The notes beneath the pieces were generated by a model that made no database searches, was not told where the DNA came from, and worked only from the letters and a program-made list of their open reading frames with translations. A program made the position numbers and the translations under genes. A stretch of 13,625 nucleotides of DNA from an uncultured Eubacteriales bacterium (lineage in GTDB: Bacteria; Bacillota; Clostridia; Oscillospirales; Acutalibacteraceae): NCBI GenBank assembly GCA_902462035.1, contig CABQAC010000023.1, positions 1-13,625 on the forward strand, in the 5' to 3' direction. Positions 1 to 7,900 of the stretch are shown piece after piece (within the stretch, counting starts at the first letter, position 1; every line of letters begins with the position of its first letter).

Positions 1-1258
1 CCAGGGCTTGTTCCAAATCCGCGATAATATCGCCCTCGTATTCCAGTCCCACTGAAAAGCGGATCAAATCGGGGCTGACGCCCGCTTCCGCGAGCTGCGT
101 ATCGGACATCTGCCGGTGGGTGGTGCTGGCGGGGTGCAGCACACAAGTGCGCAAGTCCGCCACATGGGTAACAATCGAGGCCATCTTCAGGTTGCCCATG
201 AACCGAGCCGCCGCTTCCCTGCCCCCTTGCACGCCGAAGGAAACAACGCCGCTTGTCCCCTGGGGCATATATTTTTGCACCAAGGGATAGTAGGGGTTGT
301 CCGGCAGCCCGGGATAATTGATCCAGGCAACCTTGGGGTGCTTTTGCAAGTAGCGGGCTACAGCAAGCCCGTTTGCCGCATGGCGTTCCATCCGAAGGGC
401 CAGCGTCTCCAGCCCCAAATTGAGCAAAAACGCGTTAAAAGGACTGGCCTGGCAGCCCAGGTCGCGCATCAAATGTACCCGCGCCTTGGTAATATAAGCG
501 GCAATGCCAAAGCGTTCCGTATAGCGGATCCCGTGGTAGGTGTCGTCCGGCTCGGTCAGCATGGGGAACTTGCCGTTGCTCCAGTCAAAACGGCCGCTAT
601 CCACCAGGACACCGCCCAAAGAAACCGCATGGCCGTCCAAATATTTGGAGGTGGAGTGCGTTACAATATCCGCGCCGAATTCGATGGGGCGGCAATGAAT
701 GGGCGTTGCAAAGGTATTGTCCACAATCAGCGGCACGCCGTGCCGGTGGGCGGCGCCGGCAAACTGTTCAATGTCCAGCACCACCAGCGAAGGGTTCGAC
801 AGCGTTTCGGCGAACACACATTTGGTGTTGTCGCGGAACGCGGCTTCCAGTTCCGCATCGCTGACACCGGGCTTAAGAAAGGTAGTTTCAATCCCCATCT
901 CGGTCAAGGTTTTGCAAAGCAGGTTATACGAACCGCCGTAAATCGCGCTGGACGCCACCACGTGGTCCCCCGCGTGGCAGATGTTCATGACCGCCATCAA
1001 GGTGGCGGACTGGCCCGAGGAAGTCAAAAGCGCCCCTGCGCCGCCCTCCAGCGCGGCGATTTTCTTTTCCACCGCTTCCAGCGTGGGATTGCTGAGCCTG
1101 GTATAAAAATGGCCCGGCGCCTCCAAATCGAATAACTGTCCCATCGTCTCGGCAGAATCGTAGCGGAAGGTGGTGCTTTGGCAAATGGGCAGCACTCTGG
1201 GCTGGCCGTTTTCCGGCGTGTACCCTTCCTGAATACATTTGGTATTGATATGGCTCAT
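1..1258 (-). CDS. metY: O-acetylhomoserine sulfhydrylase (MetY-like), C-terminus cut by window edge
   Basis: This is a PLP-dependent enzyme of the Cys/Met metabolism family. It is expected to make homocysteine (or cysteine) from O-acetylhomoserine and sulfide in the cytosol. About 419 codons are visible, from the ATG at 1256-1258 down to the window edge, with no stop. The family is usually around 425-430 residues, so only a short tail is missing. The translation begins MSHINTKCIQEGYTPENGQP. Visible motifs are YTRLSNPT near residue 52, the aromatic/Gly segment SAIYGGSYNL near 104-113, the cofactor Asp in VDNTFATP near 159-166, and the PLP lysine in HSTSKYLDGH (K205). A good ribosome site, AAGGGAG (1268-1274), precedes the start. 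The gene begins 28 nt after the zinc-ribbon gene, so the two are probably cotranscribed. Cystathionine gamma-synthase or methionine gamma-lyase are alternatives, but the N-terminus and the long middle section favour MetY. Confidence 0.93.
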   Translation of the reverse strand, partial: MSHINTKCIQEGYTPENGQPRVLPICQSTTFRYDSAETMGQLFDLEAPGHFYTRLSNPTLEAVEKKIAALEGGAGALLTSSGQSATLMAVMNICHAGDHVVASSAIYGGSYNLLCKTLTEMGIETTFLKPGVSDAELEAAFRDNTKCVFAETLSNPSLVVLDIEQFAGAAHRHGVPLIVDNTFATPIHCRPIEFGADIVTHSTSKYLDGHAVSLGGVLVDSGRFDWSNGKFPMLTEPDDTYHGIRYTERFGIAAYITKARVHLMRDLGCQASPFNAFLLNLGLETLALRMERHAANGLAVARYLQKHPKVAWINYPGLPDNPYYPLVQKYMPQGTSGVVSFGVQGGREAAARFMGNLKMASIVTHVADLRTCVLHPASTTHRQMSDTQLAEAGVSPDLIRFSVGLEYEGDIIADLEQAL

Positions 1259-1286
1259 TTTATTCTGCTCCCTTCGGATTTGATTC

Positions 1287-1769
1287 TTATTTGCCGCCGA
1301 ACAACCCGTTAACCAGCGTCATCATGCCATCTACGGAAAAGACGAGTAAAGCAATCAGCAGCAGCAGCAAAAGGGTCGCCACAACGCTTTTGGCGCGTAC
1401 TTTGGGCGGCATATCCTCTTTGCCTTCGGTCTGTTCCGGCTGCACCTCCGCGCTTTCCAGCGCGCCGATGCCAATTAAGACTTCCACCGCCTCCTCCTCC
1501 GCCTGCTTGGGCACATACAGGTTCACCCCGCCGGACGAATTGCCGGTAACGGTTTTCACCCAGGAATTGACGCCGGTATACTGCCGGCTGACCGGAATTC
1601 CACTGTCCGATAAAGCGGCCTCTATTCGGTCCGCTTCCAAATCGTCGGCCGCGTGTACCGCCAGCACGGGCCCTTCCCCGCCGTCATCACCGCAGGAATA
1701 CGCCGCGCCGCATTTAGGGCAGCGCTCCGCCGGCTCTTTTAATTCCTCGCCACAAAATCCGCACCGCAT
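1287..1769 (-). CDS. Small zinc-ribbon, DUF2007-like protein with C-terminal membrane anchor
   Basis: A 160-residue protein of unknown function. It opens with a rubredoxin-like zinc ribbon (MRCGFCGEELKEPAERCPKC; cysteines 3, 6, 17 and 20). A soluble alpha/beta segment follows (about residues 33-105: EGPVLAVHAADDLEADRIEAAL, then a 'VNLYVPKQAEEEAVEVL' stretch). It resembles the DUF2007 'putative signal transducing protein' fold, in which a short domain is followed by a ligand-exposed loop. An acidic linker leads to one hydrophobic segment near the C-terminus (VVATLLLLLLIALLVF), so the soluble part probably sits in the cytoplasm on a tail anchor. I chose the ATG at 1767-1769 because AGAGGCGG lies about 7 nt upstream and the zinc ribbon starts there. 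The longer reading frame up to 1859 begins with an unlikely TTG codon inside a hairpin. It lies just ahead of metY, but nothing visible links it to sulfur metabolism. Confidence 0.8.
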   Translation of the reverse strand: MRCGFCGEELKEPAERCPKCGAAYSCGDDGGEGPVLAVHAADDLEADRIEAALSDSGIPVSRQYTGVNSWVKTVTGNSSGGVNLYVPKQAEEEAVEVLIGIGALESAEVQPEQTEGKEDMPPKVRAKSVVATLLLLLLIALLVFSVDGMMTLVNGLFGGK

Positions 1770-1835
1770 TTCGATCCGCCTCTCTTCCGTCTCTATGATC
1801 GGGGCTTGTCCGCCGCGCCACGAAGCGGGCGGCCA

Positions 1836-1872
1836 ACAAAAAGGGCGGCACGAAAGCAAAGTTCACGCCGCC
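1836..1872 (-). terminator. Intrinsic terminator after dpaB (possible attenuator for the zinc-ribbon gene)
   Basis: On the minus strand GGCGGCGTGAA (1872-1862) can pair with TTCGTGCCGCC (1854-1844) over 11 bp, allowing two G-U pairs, around a 7-nt loop. A CTTTTTG stretch follows. It lies about 40 nt after the dpaB stop, so it most simply ends the dpaA-dpaB transcript. It also lies downstream of a promoter-like sequence at 1887-1916, so it could act in the zinc-ribbon leader. Confidence 0.75.
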
Positions 1873-1886
1873 GCTTCGATTTTTAT

Positions 1887-1916
1887 ATTATATCACAGAA
1901 CCGCTGGAAAACTCAA
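1887..1916 (-). promoter_or_regulatory. Candidate sigma-A promoter for zinc-ribbon gene and metY
   Basis: On the minus strand TTGAGT (1916-1911) and TATAAT (1892-1887) are 18 bp apart, with an extended -10 TG one base before the hexamer. It overlaps the last codons of dpaB. Transcripts would start near 1880 and would have to pass the hairpin at 1844-1872 to reach the gene at 1769. The match is good, but the position before a terminator makes its use uncertain. Confidence 0.5.
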
Positions 1917-2497
1917 TCCCCCAGGCTGCGGAGCACCGGCTGCAGCTGTTTGCCCTGCAGGGACGCCTCGATGGTCTTTTCGATCAAATCGAACCGCGCC
2001 ACCAGAGAACTGGGCTTTTCCTCCGGCGCGTCCTGCTCCATGGGAACGAAATAAATGTTTTTGGTGTTCATCAGCCTGCCGATGTTTTGTGCGGATGCTT
2101 TCAGCGCGTCGTTGGTCGCCACAGCCAAAATCAGCGGTCTTTCCCCCCGCAGGTGGGATTTTGCCGCCATGACCACCGGTGTGTCGGTCACGCCCCAAGT
2201 CAATTTTGCCAGCGTATTGCCGGTACATGGGGCGATCACCATGACGTCGGTCAACTTTTGGGGGCCGATGGGCTCGGCGCCGTCGATGGTGCGGATTACC
2301 GTGCGGCCGCAGATCGACTCGATCTCTTGGACGAAATCCTCCGCTTTGCCAAACCGGGTGTCGATGCTGCTGGCGTGATAAGACATAATCGGTAAAATTT
2401 CGAATCCCGCCTGCCGAAGCTGTTTCATTTCTGCAATGGCACGGGAAAAGGTGCAGAAGGAACCGGTAAGCGCGAATCCTATCCTGATTGCTTTCAC
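1913..2497 (-). CDS. dpaB: Dipicolinate synthase subunit B (DpaB/SpoVFB)
   Basis: A 194-residue flavoprotein-fold subunit. With DpaA it makes dipicolinic acid from the tetrahydrodipicolinate branch of lysine synthesis, in the mother cell during sporulation. Dipicolinic acid then accumulates in the spore core. The protein starts MKAIRIGFALTGSFCTFSRA, typical of DpaB. It continues with PCTGNTLAKLTWGVTDTPV (about residues 90-108) and RPLILAVATNDAL (about 119-131), which are strong family signatures. Its length matches B. subtilis SpoVFB (about 200). The start is a GTG (2495-2497) that overlaps the dpaA TGA stop in a GTGA arrangement, with GGGAGG 7 nt upstream inside dpaA, so the two are translationally coupled. 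In the unrearranged chromosome the gene sits downstream of the recombinase and the detached dpaA 3' half with no visible terminator between. It might therefore be transcribed together with the recombinase. Confidence 0.95.
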   Translation of the reverse strand: MKAIRIGFALTGSFCTFSRAIAEMKQLRQAGFEILPIMSYHASSIDTRFGKAEDFVQEIESICGRTVIRTIDGAEPIGPQKLTDVMVIAPCTGNTLAKLTWGVTDTPVVMAAKSHLRGERPLILAVATNDALKASAQNIGRLMNTKNIYFVPMEQDAPEEKPSSLVARFDLIEKTIEASLQGKQLQPVLRSLGD

Positions 2498-2970
2498 AGT
2501 TTTTCCTCCCTTATCATCTGGTAAATTTCATTTTTGATGATAATTCCCGCCGTCTGCGGCGCAACTTTTCCCGGGAGGCCCGTTGCCAGGATGGTTTTGA
2601 CGTTCAGCCGCTTTGCGGCCTCGAAATCCACCCCATAAGGGGCGGACGCCAAATCGATAACCAAGGCGTCCTCTGCCACCAGCGACAGGGTCTGCGCGTC
2701 AAAAATAACCGATGGTACGGTATTGAAAATCACGTCATATTGTCCGGATTCGCGAATCTCGGCCGTTTTGACAGCCCGCATTCCGTTGAGCCGAATCCAA
2801 GCGAGATCTTCCGGTTTTCGGGCGGACACCGTCACTTTGGCCCCCAATGCCGCCAGCATTCGGGCCAGCACCTTGCCGATACGCCCATACCCCGCTACCA
2901 AGCAGCGCGCGCCGTTGATGGTAACCGGCAGCTCGCGCATAGCAATCTCCACCGCGCCTTCGGCGCTGGG
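2494..2970 (-). CDS. dpaA: Dipicolinate synthase subunit A, 3' (C-terminal) segment, separated from its start by the element
   Basis: This encodes the C-terminal 157-158 residues of DpaA/SpoVFA. It is the Rossmann NAD(P)-binding half, with the dinucleotide motif VAGYGRIG and then VFNTVPSVIF, VIDLASAPYGVDFE and ATGLPGKVAPQTAG, all characteristic of the family. No proper start exists. The frame stays open upstream through the junction into the recombinase 3' end (reading RDDRRIRNAVPSAEGAVEIA). The internal ATG at 2950-2952 has no ribosome site and would miss the conserved NAVPSAEG stretch. Real homology begins at the codons for NAVP, exactly at the attachment site. The other half is at 8682-8291. 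Joining the two at the core dinucleotide makes proline 131 from a hybrid codon (CC from one side, C from the other) and restores one 288-residue protein; B. subtilis SpoVFA is about 297. The TGA stop overlaps the dpaB GTG. Confidence 0.93.
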   Translation of the reverse strand, partial: PSAEGAVEIAMRELPVTINGARCLVAGYGRIGKVLARMLAALGAKVTVSARKPEDLAWIRLNGMRAVKTAEIRESGQYDVIFNTVPSVIFDAQTLSLVAEDALVIDLASAPYGVDFEAAKRLNVKTILATGLPGKVAPQTAGIIIKNEIYQMIREEKL

Positions 2971-2991
2971 TACGGCGTTTCGGATACGGCG
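2949..2991 (-). other. Attachment site at the dpaA 3' junction (attP arm + core + attB arm)
   Basis: The element-side arm is 2971-2991 and reads, on the plus strand, heptamer TACGGCG, 7-bp spacer TTTCGGA, heptamer TACGGCG. The core dinucleotide GG is at 2969-2970 (CC in the dpaA sense). The chromosome-side arm is the dpaA coding sequence from 2968 downward. The matching site is at 8270-8312. Around the core, the two sites share AAACGC-N-GTACC in the coding direction. The recombinase stop codon ends only 1 bp outside the element-side arm. Confidence 0.85.
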
Positions 2992-2992
2992 G

Positions 2993-4621
2993 TCATCTCT
3001 GGCGCGAGGAGAAAACCTCTTTCCGCTCTATTTTCTGAATTTCCACTTCAAAATTTCCTTGCTTTCTTCTGGTTGCGTAAGTAACTTCGTAAACTTGGGG
3101 CAGATACCGCAGTTTCACCTGCAGCACATTTCCATAAACCAGAATTCGTTCCAGCAGTTCTCCGTACCAGGCGGTAGCGTCCTTTTGCTGTGTGGCAATG
3201 GTACGAAGCTGTTCAAAAAAATCCGGCGGATTGCCGCGCTGGCGCCGCGCGATCTCCTCCTGCCGTTCTAAATCCTGCAGCCGAAAGCGCAGTTCTTCAA
3301 TTTTTTGATTATATTGCAATTTTTCGGCCATCCATTCCTCTTTGGTAAGGTCCCCTTCCAAATACAGGCCGATCAGCTTCTGCTTTTGGTTTCGTAAACG
3401 CTGGATTTGGTCCCGGCACTGGTCCTGCCGGCCGTAGTCCGCCGCATTGGAATCGGGAATCGTTCGCGCCAGCGTTCCGGCCAGTTCCTCTAGCCACGGC
3501 TGGGATTCCTCCCGAAATTGGAAGAGTACTTGCTGCATGACCGTGTGCAGCACTTTTTCATGCAGTGTTTTATTGTCACAGCCAACCGTTTTCCCCCCGG
3601 GGGCCGCTTGTTTCCGCCCGTTGTTGTTCTTTTCCCGGCACACCCACTGGTGTATTGCAGGATGACCGTTCTTACGGTACAGCTTGGAGCCGTACTTGCT
3701 GCCGCAATACCCACAGGTAATTTTTCCCGAACACCAATATTTATTGCTGTATTTTTCCGTACTGCCGCAAGCCCGAGACCGCTTTTCCAGCTCCTGCTGG
3801 GTTCGATTCCATAGCGCGCGGTCGATCACCGCCTCGTGGTGGTCGCGCAGGTATATCTGCTGTTCGATCTGGCGGTTTGGAATTTTGGTGTGGTTTAAAT
3901 AATCCACCGTGCAGAATTTTTTTTGCAGCAGGTCTCCAACATATTTTTCGTTGTGCAGGATTCTTCGCACCATCGCTTCCGACCAGTTCCAAGACCGCGG
4001 CGGGGTTACACCCCAGCTGTTGAGTTCCCGCGCAATCACGTATGATCCTTTGCCCTCGTTTGTGTACAAGTGAAAAATCCGGCGCACGACATCGGCTTCC
4101 TGGGGTATGACAGTCAGCTTGCCATGCCGCAAATCAAACCCGTAAATCGAATTGTTCCCGAATACTACGCCGCTTTCCATCCTGCGCTGCTGCCCCCACT
4201 TGACCCGTTTGGATGTTTTGCGGCTCTCTTCCTGCGCCACGCCGGCCATAATGGTCAGGCGGAAATCGTCCTCGTCATTCATGGTATTTAAATGGTCGGT
4301 GGTAAAGTAGACGTAAACCCCGTGCCGTTTCAGTTCCTGGGCAAAACTTAAGGTATCCACCGTGTTGCGCGCGAAGCGGGAGACCTCCTTGGTCAGAATC
4401 AGGTCAATCTTCCCGCTCAGCGCATCCGCGATCAGCTTTTGAAACATCAGGCGTTTTTTCACGCTTGTCCCGGTGATGCCCTCGTCCGCATAAATCCCGA
4501 CAAAATTCCATTCCGGGTTAGCCTGGATCATGGCTTCAAAATAGCGTTTTTGGCTTTCCAGGCTGTTGATTTGGTCATCCTTATCCGTGCTCACCCGCGC
4601 GTATGCCGCAACATTCAGCAT
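2993..4621 (-). CDS. Large serine recombinase (site-specific excisionase/integrase of the dpaA element)
   Basis: A 542-residue large serine recombinase, the same class as B. subtilis SpoIVCA and SprA. The N-terminal resolvase domain begins MLNVAAYARVSTDKDDQ with the nucleophile Ser11. It continues with ADEGITGTSVKKR (about 45-57) and LTKEVSRFARNT (about 76-87). A recombinase domain follows (about 155-260, with YGFDL, LNSWGVTPP and ILHNEKYVG). A zinc ribbon starts near residue 287 (CGYCGSKYGSKLYR with further cysteines in VCREK and VGCDN). A charged coiled coil lies near 400-470 (QIQRLRNQKQKLIGLYL, EELRFRLQDLERQEEIARRQ). I chose the ATG at 4619-4621 because GGTGGTGAAAG precedes it closely; a longer frame starting at 4639 adds MNGGER within that leader. 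The gene ends one base from the attachment-site arm, as recombinases of such elements often do. No terminator lies between it and the dpaA 3' half or dpaB. No convincing promoter is adjacent, and a hairpin terminator sits just upstream. Confidence 0.93.
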   Translation of the reverse strand: MLNVAAYARVSTDKDDQINSLESQKRYFEAMIQANPEWNFVGIYADEGITGTSVKKRLMFQKLIADALSGKIDLILTKEVSRFARNTVDTLSFAQELKRHGVYVYFTTDHLNTMNDEDDFRLTIMAGVAQEESRKTSKRVKWGQQRRMESGVVFGNNSIYGFDLRHGKLTVIPQEADVVRRIFHLYTNEGKGSYVIARELNSWGVTPPRSWNWSEAMVRRILHNEKYVGDLLQKKFCTVDYLNHTKIPNRQIEQQIYLRDHHEAVIDRALWNRTQQELEKRSRACGSTEKYSNKYWCSGKITCGYCGSKYGSKLYRKNGHPAIHQWVCREKNNNGRKQAAPGGKTVGCDNKTLHEKVLHTVMQQVLFQFREESQPWLEELAGTLARTIPDSNAADYGRQDQCRDQIQRLRNQKQKLIGLYLEGDLTKEEWMAEKLQYNQKIEELRFRLQDLERQEEIARRQRGNPPDFFEQLRTIATQQKDATAWYGELLERILVYGNVLQVKLRYLPQVYEVTYATRRKQGNFEVEIQKIERKEVFSSRQR

Positions 4622-4648
4622 TCTTTCACCACCATTCAATTATGCGGT

Positions 4649-4678
4649 AAAAAAGGAGCATCATTTTTCAGATGCTCC
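4649..4678 (-). terminator. Hairpin terminator upstream of the recombinase
   Basis: On the minus strand GGAGCATC (4678-4671), an 8-nt loop and GATGCTCC (4662-4655) are followed by six T. The stop codon of the small reading frame at 4661-4847 lies in this hairpin. It would end or attenuate any transcript coming from upstream, so recombinase expression from a distal promoter would need read-through. Confidence 0.7.
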
Positions 4679-4847
4679 GCCTGTCATTTCGACTTCTATC
4701 TGAAGACGAACGAATTTTTTATATTGTTCCTCTGTCAGTGCTTTATTTTGATACAGCTGCTTGACCAGCCCAAGCTGATAAGCAGTTTTAAACGCCTCTT
4801 CCCGTTTGTTCTCTTTGTCGATTCGGCTCGCCCCCCTTCCCCTTCAC
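4661..4847 (-). pseudogene. Small SHOCT-like reading frame beside the recombinase, start lost or frameshifted
   Basis: A frame encoding KENKREEAFKTAYQLG, then LVKQLYQNKALTEEQYKKF and a VRLQIEVEMTGGASEK end, stops at 4661. The 'LYQNKALTEEQYKKF' pattern resembles the short SHOCT motif. Small SHOCT proteins are common beside clostridial large serine recombinases (family knowledge). The frame has no ATG, GTG or TTG start after its upstream stop. A GTG at 4845-4847 is in the -1 frame relative to it. Removing one G from the six-G run at 4831-4836 (minus sense) would join the two into about 61 codons. It may be a decayed gene, a frame regulated by slippage on the G run, or a sequencing error. By neighbourhood it is a candidate accessory or directionality factor. 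The function is not shown. Confidence 0.45.
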
Positions 4848-4875
4848 CTATATGATTTTGGCCCTGTCATTATCA
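4847..4875 (-). promoter_or_regulatory. Weak candidate sigma-E-like promoter upstream of recombinase region
   Basis: On the minus strand TGATAAT (4875-4869) and CATATAGG (4854-4847) are 14 bp apart. This resembles the mother-cell sigma-E pattern (ATA-containing -35, CATA-type -10, spacing 13-15). It would read toward the small frame and the recombinase. Matches are partial and the sequence is AT-rich, so it is only a lead. Confidence 0.27.
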
Positions 4876-4910
4876 CATATGGCACATTCTCCAAAATCGT
4901 GGCAGCGCAA

Positions 4911-4939
4911 TTGCAATACAACAGCATGTGTGATATAAT
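4911..4939 (+). promoter_or_regulatory. Strong sigma-A promoter of the glycoside hydrolase gene
   Basis: TTGCAA (4911-4916) and a perfect TATAAT (4934-4939) are 17 bp apart, with an extended -10 TG at 4931-4932. Transcripts would start near 4946. A near-ideal ribosome site AAGGAGG (4971-4977) lies 7 nt before the ATG at 4985. The -35 overlaps the small palindrome GCAATTGC (4907-4914), which could be an operator but is short. The signal indicates vegetative expression, independent of sporulation. Confidence 0.85.
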
Positions 4940-4984
4940 TTTTAGAATCGTTCAACATTCAATGCGCTTAAAGGAGGAAAACGG

Positions 4985-7900
4985 ATGAACAACTTACCTA
5001 CACTAACGCCGGAACAATTTCAGAATCCAGATGCCATTGACCGTGGCACGCCCTTTTGGTGCTGGAACGGCCCGCTGGACCGCGACGAATTGCGCAGGCA
5101 AATCGAAACCTTCCATCAAATGCATATGGGCGGGGCGCACATTCATGTCCGCGTGGGCCTGGAGGAAACCTACCTGAGCGACCATTTTCTCGACACAGTC
5201 CGCTATTGCCACGACGAACTTCAAAAACGCGGCATGCTGACTTGGCTGTACGACGAAGACCGTTGGCCTTCGGGTTACGCGGGCGGTTTGGTTACCAAAG
5301 ACCGGAAGTACCGCGCGCAGCTGATTCAATTTACGCCGGCGCCGCTTCCTGCCGCAGAGGTTGCCGCCAATATGGAGGAGTTGTTTGCCGATTCCTCTAA
5401 AACCGGTATTCTGCTGGCGATGTACGACATTGTGCTGGAGCATGGGTATCTGGCGTCCGAAGAAATGATTCAGGACCCAGCGGCCGCCAAGGGCGATGTT
5501 TGGTACGCCTATTGCTGCCTGCAAAAGCCGTCTTCGTGGTATAACAACCAAAGTTACGCCAATGTTTTGGATCCTGCTTCGGCGGACCGCTTTTTAGAGA
5601 TCACTTACGAAACCTATTACCGCCTGTTCGGGGAAGAATTCGGCAAATCCATCCCCGCTATTTTTACCGACGAACCCCGGATGCAAAAAAAGGAGTTTTT
5701 GACCTTCTCCGAGGCAAAAACACCGCTGCAGCTTCCCTTTACCTACGAGATGCTCATCAGCTATAAAGAGGCTTACGGCACCGAGTTTTTGCCGACTTTG
5801 CCCGAACTGTTCTGGAACCTGCCCGGCGACAAGCCTTCCATCGCGCGGTACCGCTACCACGATCACACCGCCGAGCGGTTCATCACTTCCTTTACCGACC
5901 GTGTCGGTAAATGGTGCGGCGAGCACAATTTGATGCTGACCGGCCATATGAACAGCGAGCACGATTTATACAGCCAGACCTCCTCCATCGGCGACGCCAT
6001 GCGGTGCTACCGTTCCTTCCAGCAGCCGGGCATCGATGTGCTGGCCGACCACCGGGAGTTTGTCACCGCCAAACAGTGCGTCAGCGTGGCGCGTCAGCGC
6101 GGCATCAATCATGTAACCTGCGAGCTGTACGGTGTGACCAACTGGGATTTCCCTTTTTCTGGTTATAAGCTGCAGGGAGACTGGTTGGCTGCGATGGGCA
6201 TCACCACCCGGGTCCACCATCTTGCCCTGTTGGGGATGAAAGGCGAAGCAAAGCGGGATTACCCCGCCTCCATTAACGTACATGTGCCCTGGCACTCCAG
6301 GTTTGGCTTGGTAGAAGACCATTATTCCAGGCTGAACACCGCCCTGCGCCGCGGCAAGCCAGCCGTTCGGGTCGGCGTTATCCATCCCATCGAGTCCTTC
6401 TGGCTGCTGTGGGGGCCCCGCGACGCCAATATGACCGAGCGGGAAGGGCGGGAATTCGACCTGCAAAATATCTGCCAGGATTTGATCTTCTCCAATATCG
6501 ATTTTGACTTTATTTCCGAAAGCCTGCTGCCGTCCCAAACTCCGGCCGAGTGCACCGCGCCGCTCCAAGTGGGCGAGATGGCCTACGACGCCGTGGTAGT
6601 ACCCGGCAACCTGACCATCCGCAGTACCACGCTGGAACGGCTCAAACGTTTCCGCGACGCGGGCGGCAAAGTTATTTGGGCAGGCGACATGCCCAGCTGT
6701 GTTGACGGTCAGGAAAACCCGGCCGCTTACCAGTTCGCCAAGGACTGCGTTCGTATTCCCATCACCCGCGCGGCTCTCGTCCGGGAACTGAACGCATACC
6801 GGGATATCGAGATCCGGGATATCGACGGTTCCCTGTGCAACAACCTGGTGTATCAGCTAAGACAAGAGGATAACGAGGGTTGGCTGTTTTTCTGCCACGC
6901 ATTAAAGGTTCATTCTTCCTGGTCGCCCTATATCGAACCCTTCCTCAACCAGTCCGGGCTGTCGGAACACATTGTTCTCCGTATCAAAGGCGTTCATGAG
7001 CTTGAGTTGTACGACACCATAACCGGCCAAATTTCCGCCTATCCTTCTACTGTTAAAGACGGCTGGACAACTGCGGAAATCACCTTCTATGCCCACGACA
7101 GCCGGTTATTCCACCTAAAACCCCGCGCGGGTCAGCCGGTACCGGCGTTGGCGCCCTGTGCCTACCGTCCCTCTGGCATCGATTTTGGCGAACGTTTCCA
7201 GTATGCGCTGAGCGAGCCTAACGCGCTGCTGCTGGATATGCCGGAATACCGGCTGGACGGCGGCGATTGGCAGCCCAGGGAGGAAATTCTTCGGCTCGAT
7301 ACCGCGATCCGCGAAAAGTTGGGGTTCCATCTGCGCACCGCCTCTATGGCGCAGCCTTATGTAGACCAATCCCCGGATATACGGGACCATCTGGTGGAGC
7401 TGCGCTTCAGCCTTCGCAGCCGGGTACCGGTGTCGGGCGCGCACCTTGCGCTGGAGCAACCGGAATACGCCGAAATCTTACTGGACGGGCAGGCTGTCCA
7501 GAACCAGCCGGACGGTTTTTATGTCGATCACGCCATCAAAACCATTCCCATGCCGTCTTTCGGCGCGGGCGACCACGAGCTGCTGCTCCGCATCCGTTTC
7601 GGCGATAAAAGCGACCTGGAATGGTGCTACCTGCTGGGCGACTTCGGCGTGGAGGTGCAAGGGACCCAAACCGCGCTGATTCCGCGGCAGGATACGCTGG
7701 CCCTGGACAGCATCGTCCATCAAAGCCTTCCTTTTTATGGCGGCAATGTCACATTAAAAATGCCCTTCCACTGCGAGGCGGGCGAATATAGGTTCCGCGT
7801 ACCCAACTTCTGTGCTTCGGTCTTGGGTGTGGAGGTTGACGGCGAAGACCGCGGTATTATCGCCTATTCCCCTTACCAGGTGGATTTGGGCCGGCTAGCG

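Noticed and set aside
116..1135. Long plus-strand reading frame over the metY region
   Set aside because: It is antisense to a clear metY frame and has no family signature or ribosome site.
2494..2952. Independent short dehydrogenase gene starting at the internal ATG (2950-2952)
   Set aside because: It lacks a ribosome site and begins after conserved DpaA residues that lie upstream in the same frame; it is the 3' part of dpaA.
4621..4650. CATAATTG just before the recombinase as a sporulation -10
   Set aside because: It would leave only a few bases of leader, not enough to include the ribosome site, and no matching -35 is present.
4871..4935. TATCACA and TGTGATA inverted repeat around the hydrolase promoter as an operator
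   Set aside because: The 7-bp copies are about 51 bp apart in AT-rich DNA. No other operator features were found, so chance is likely.
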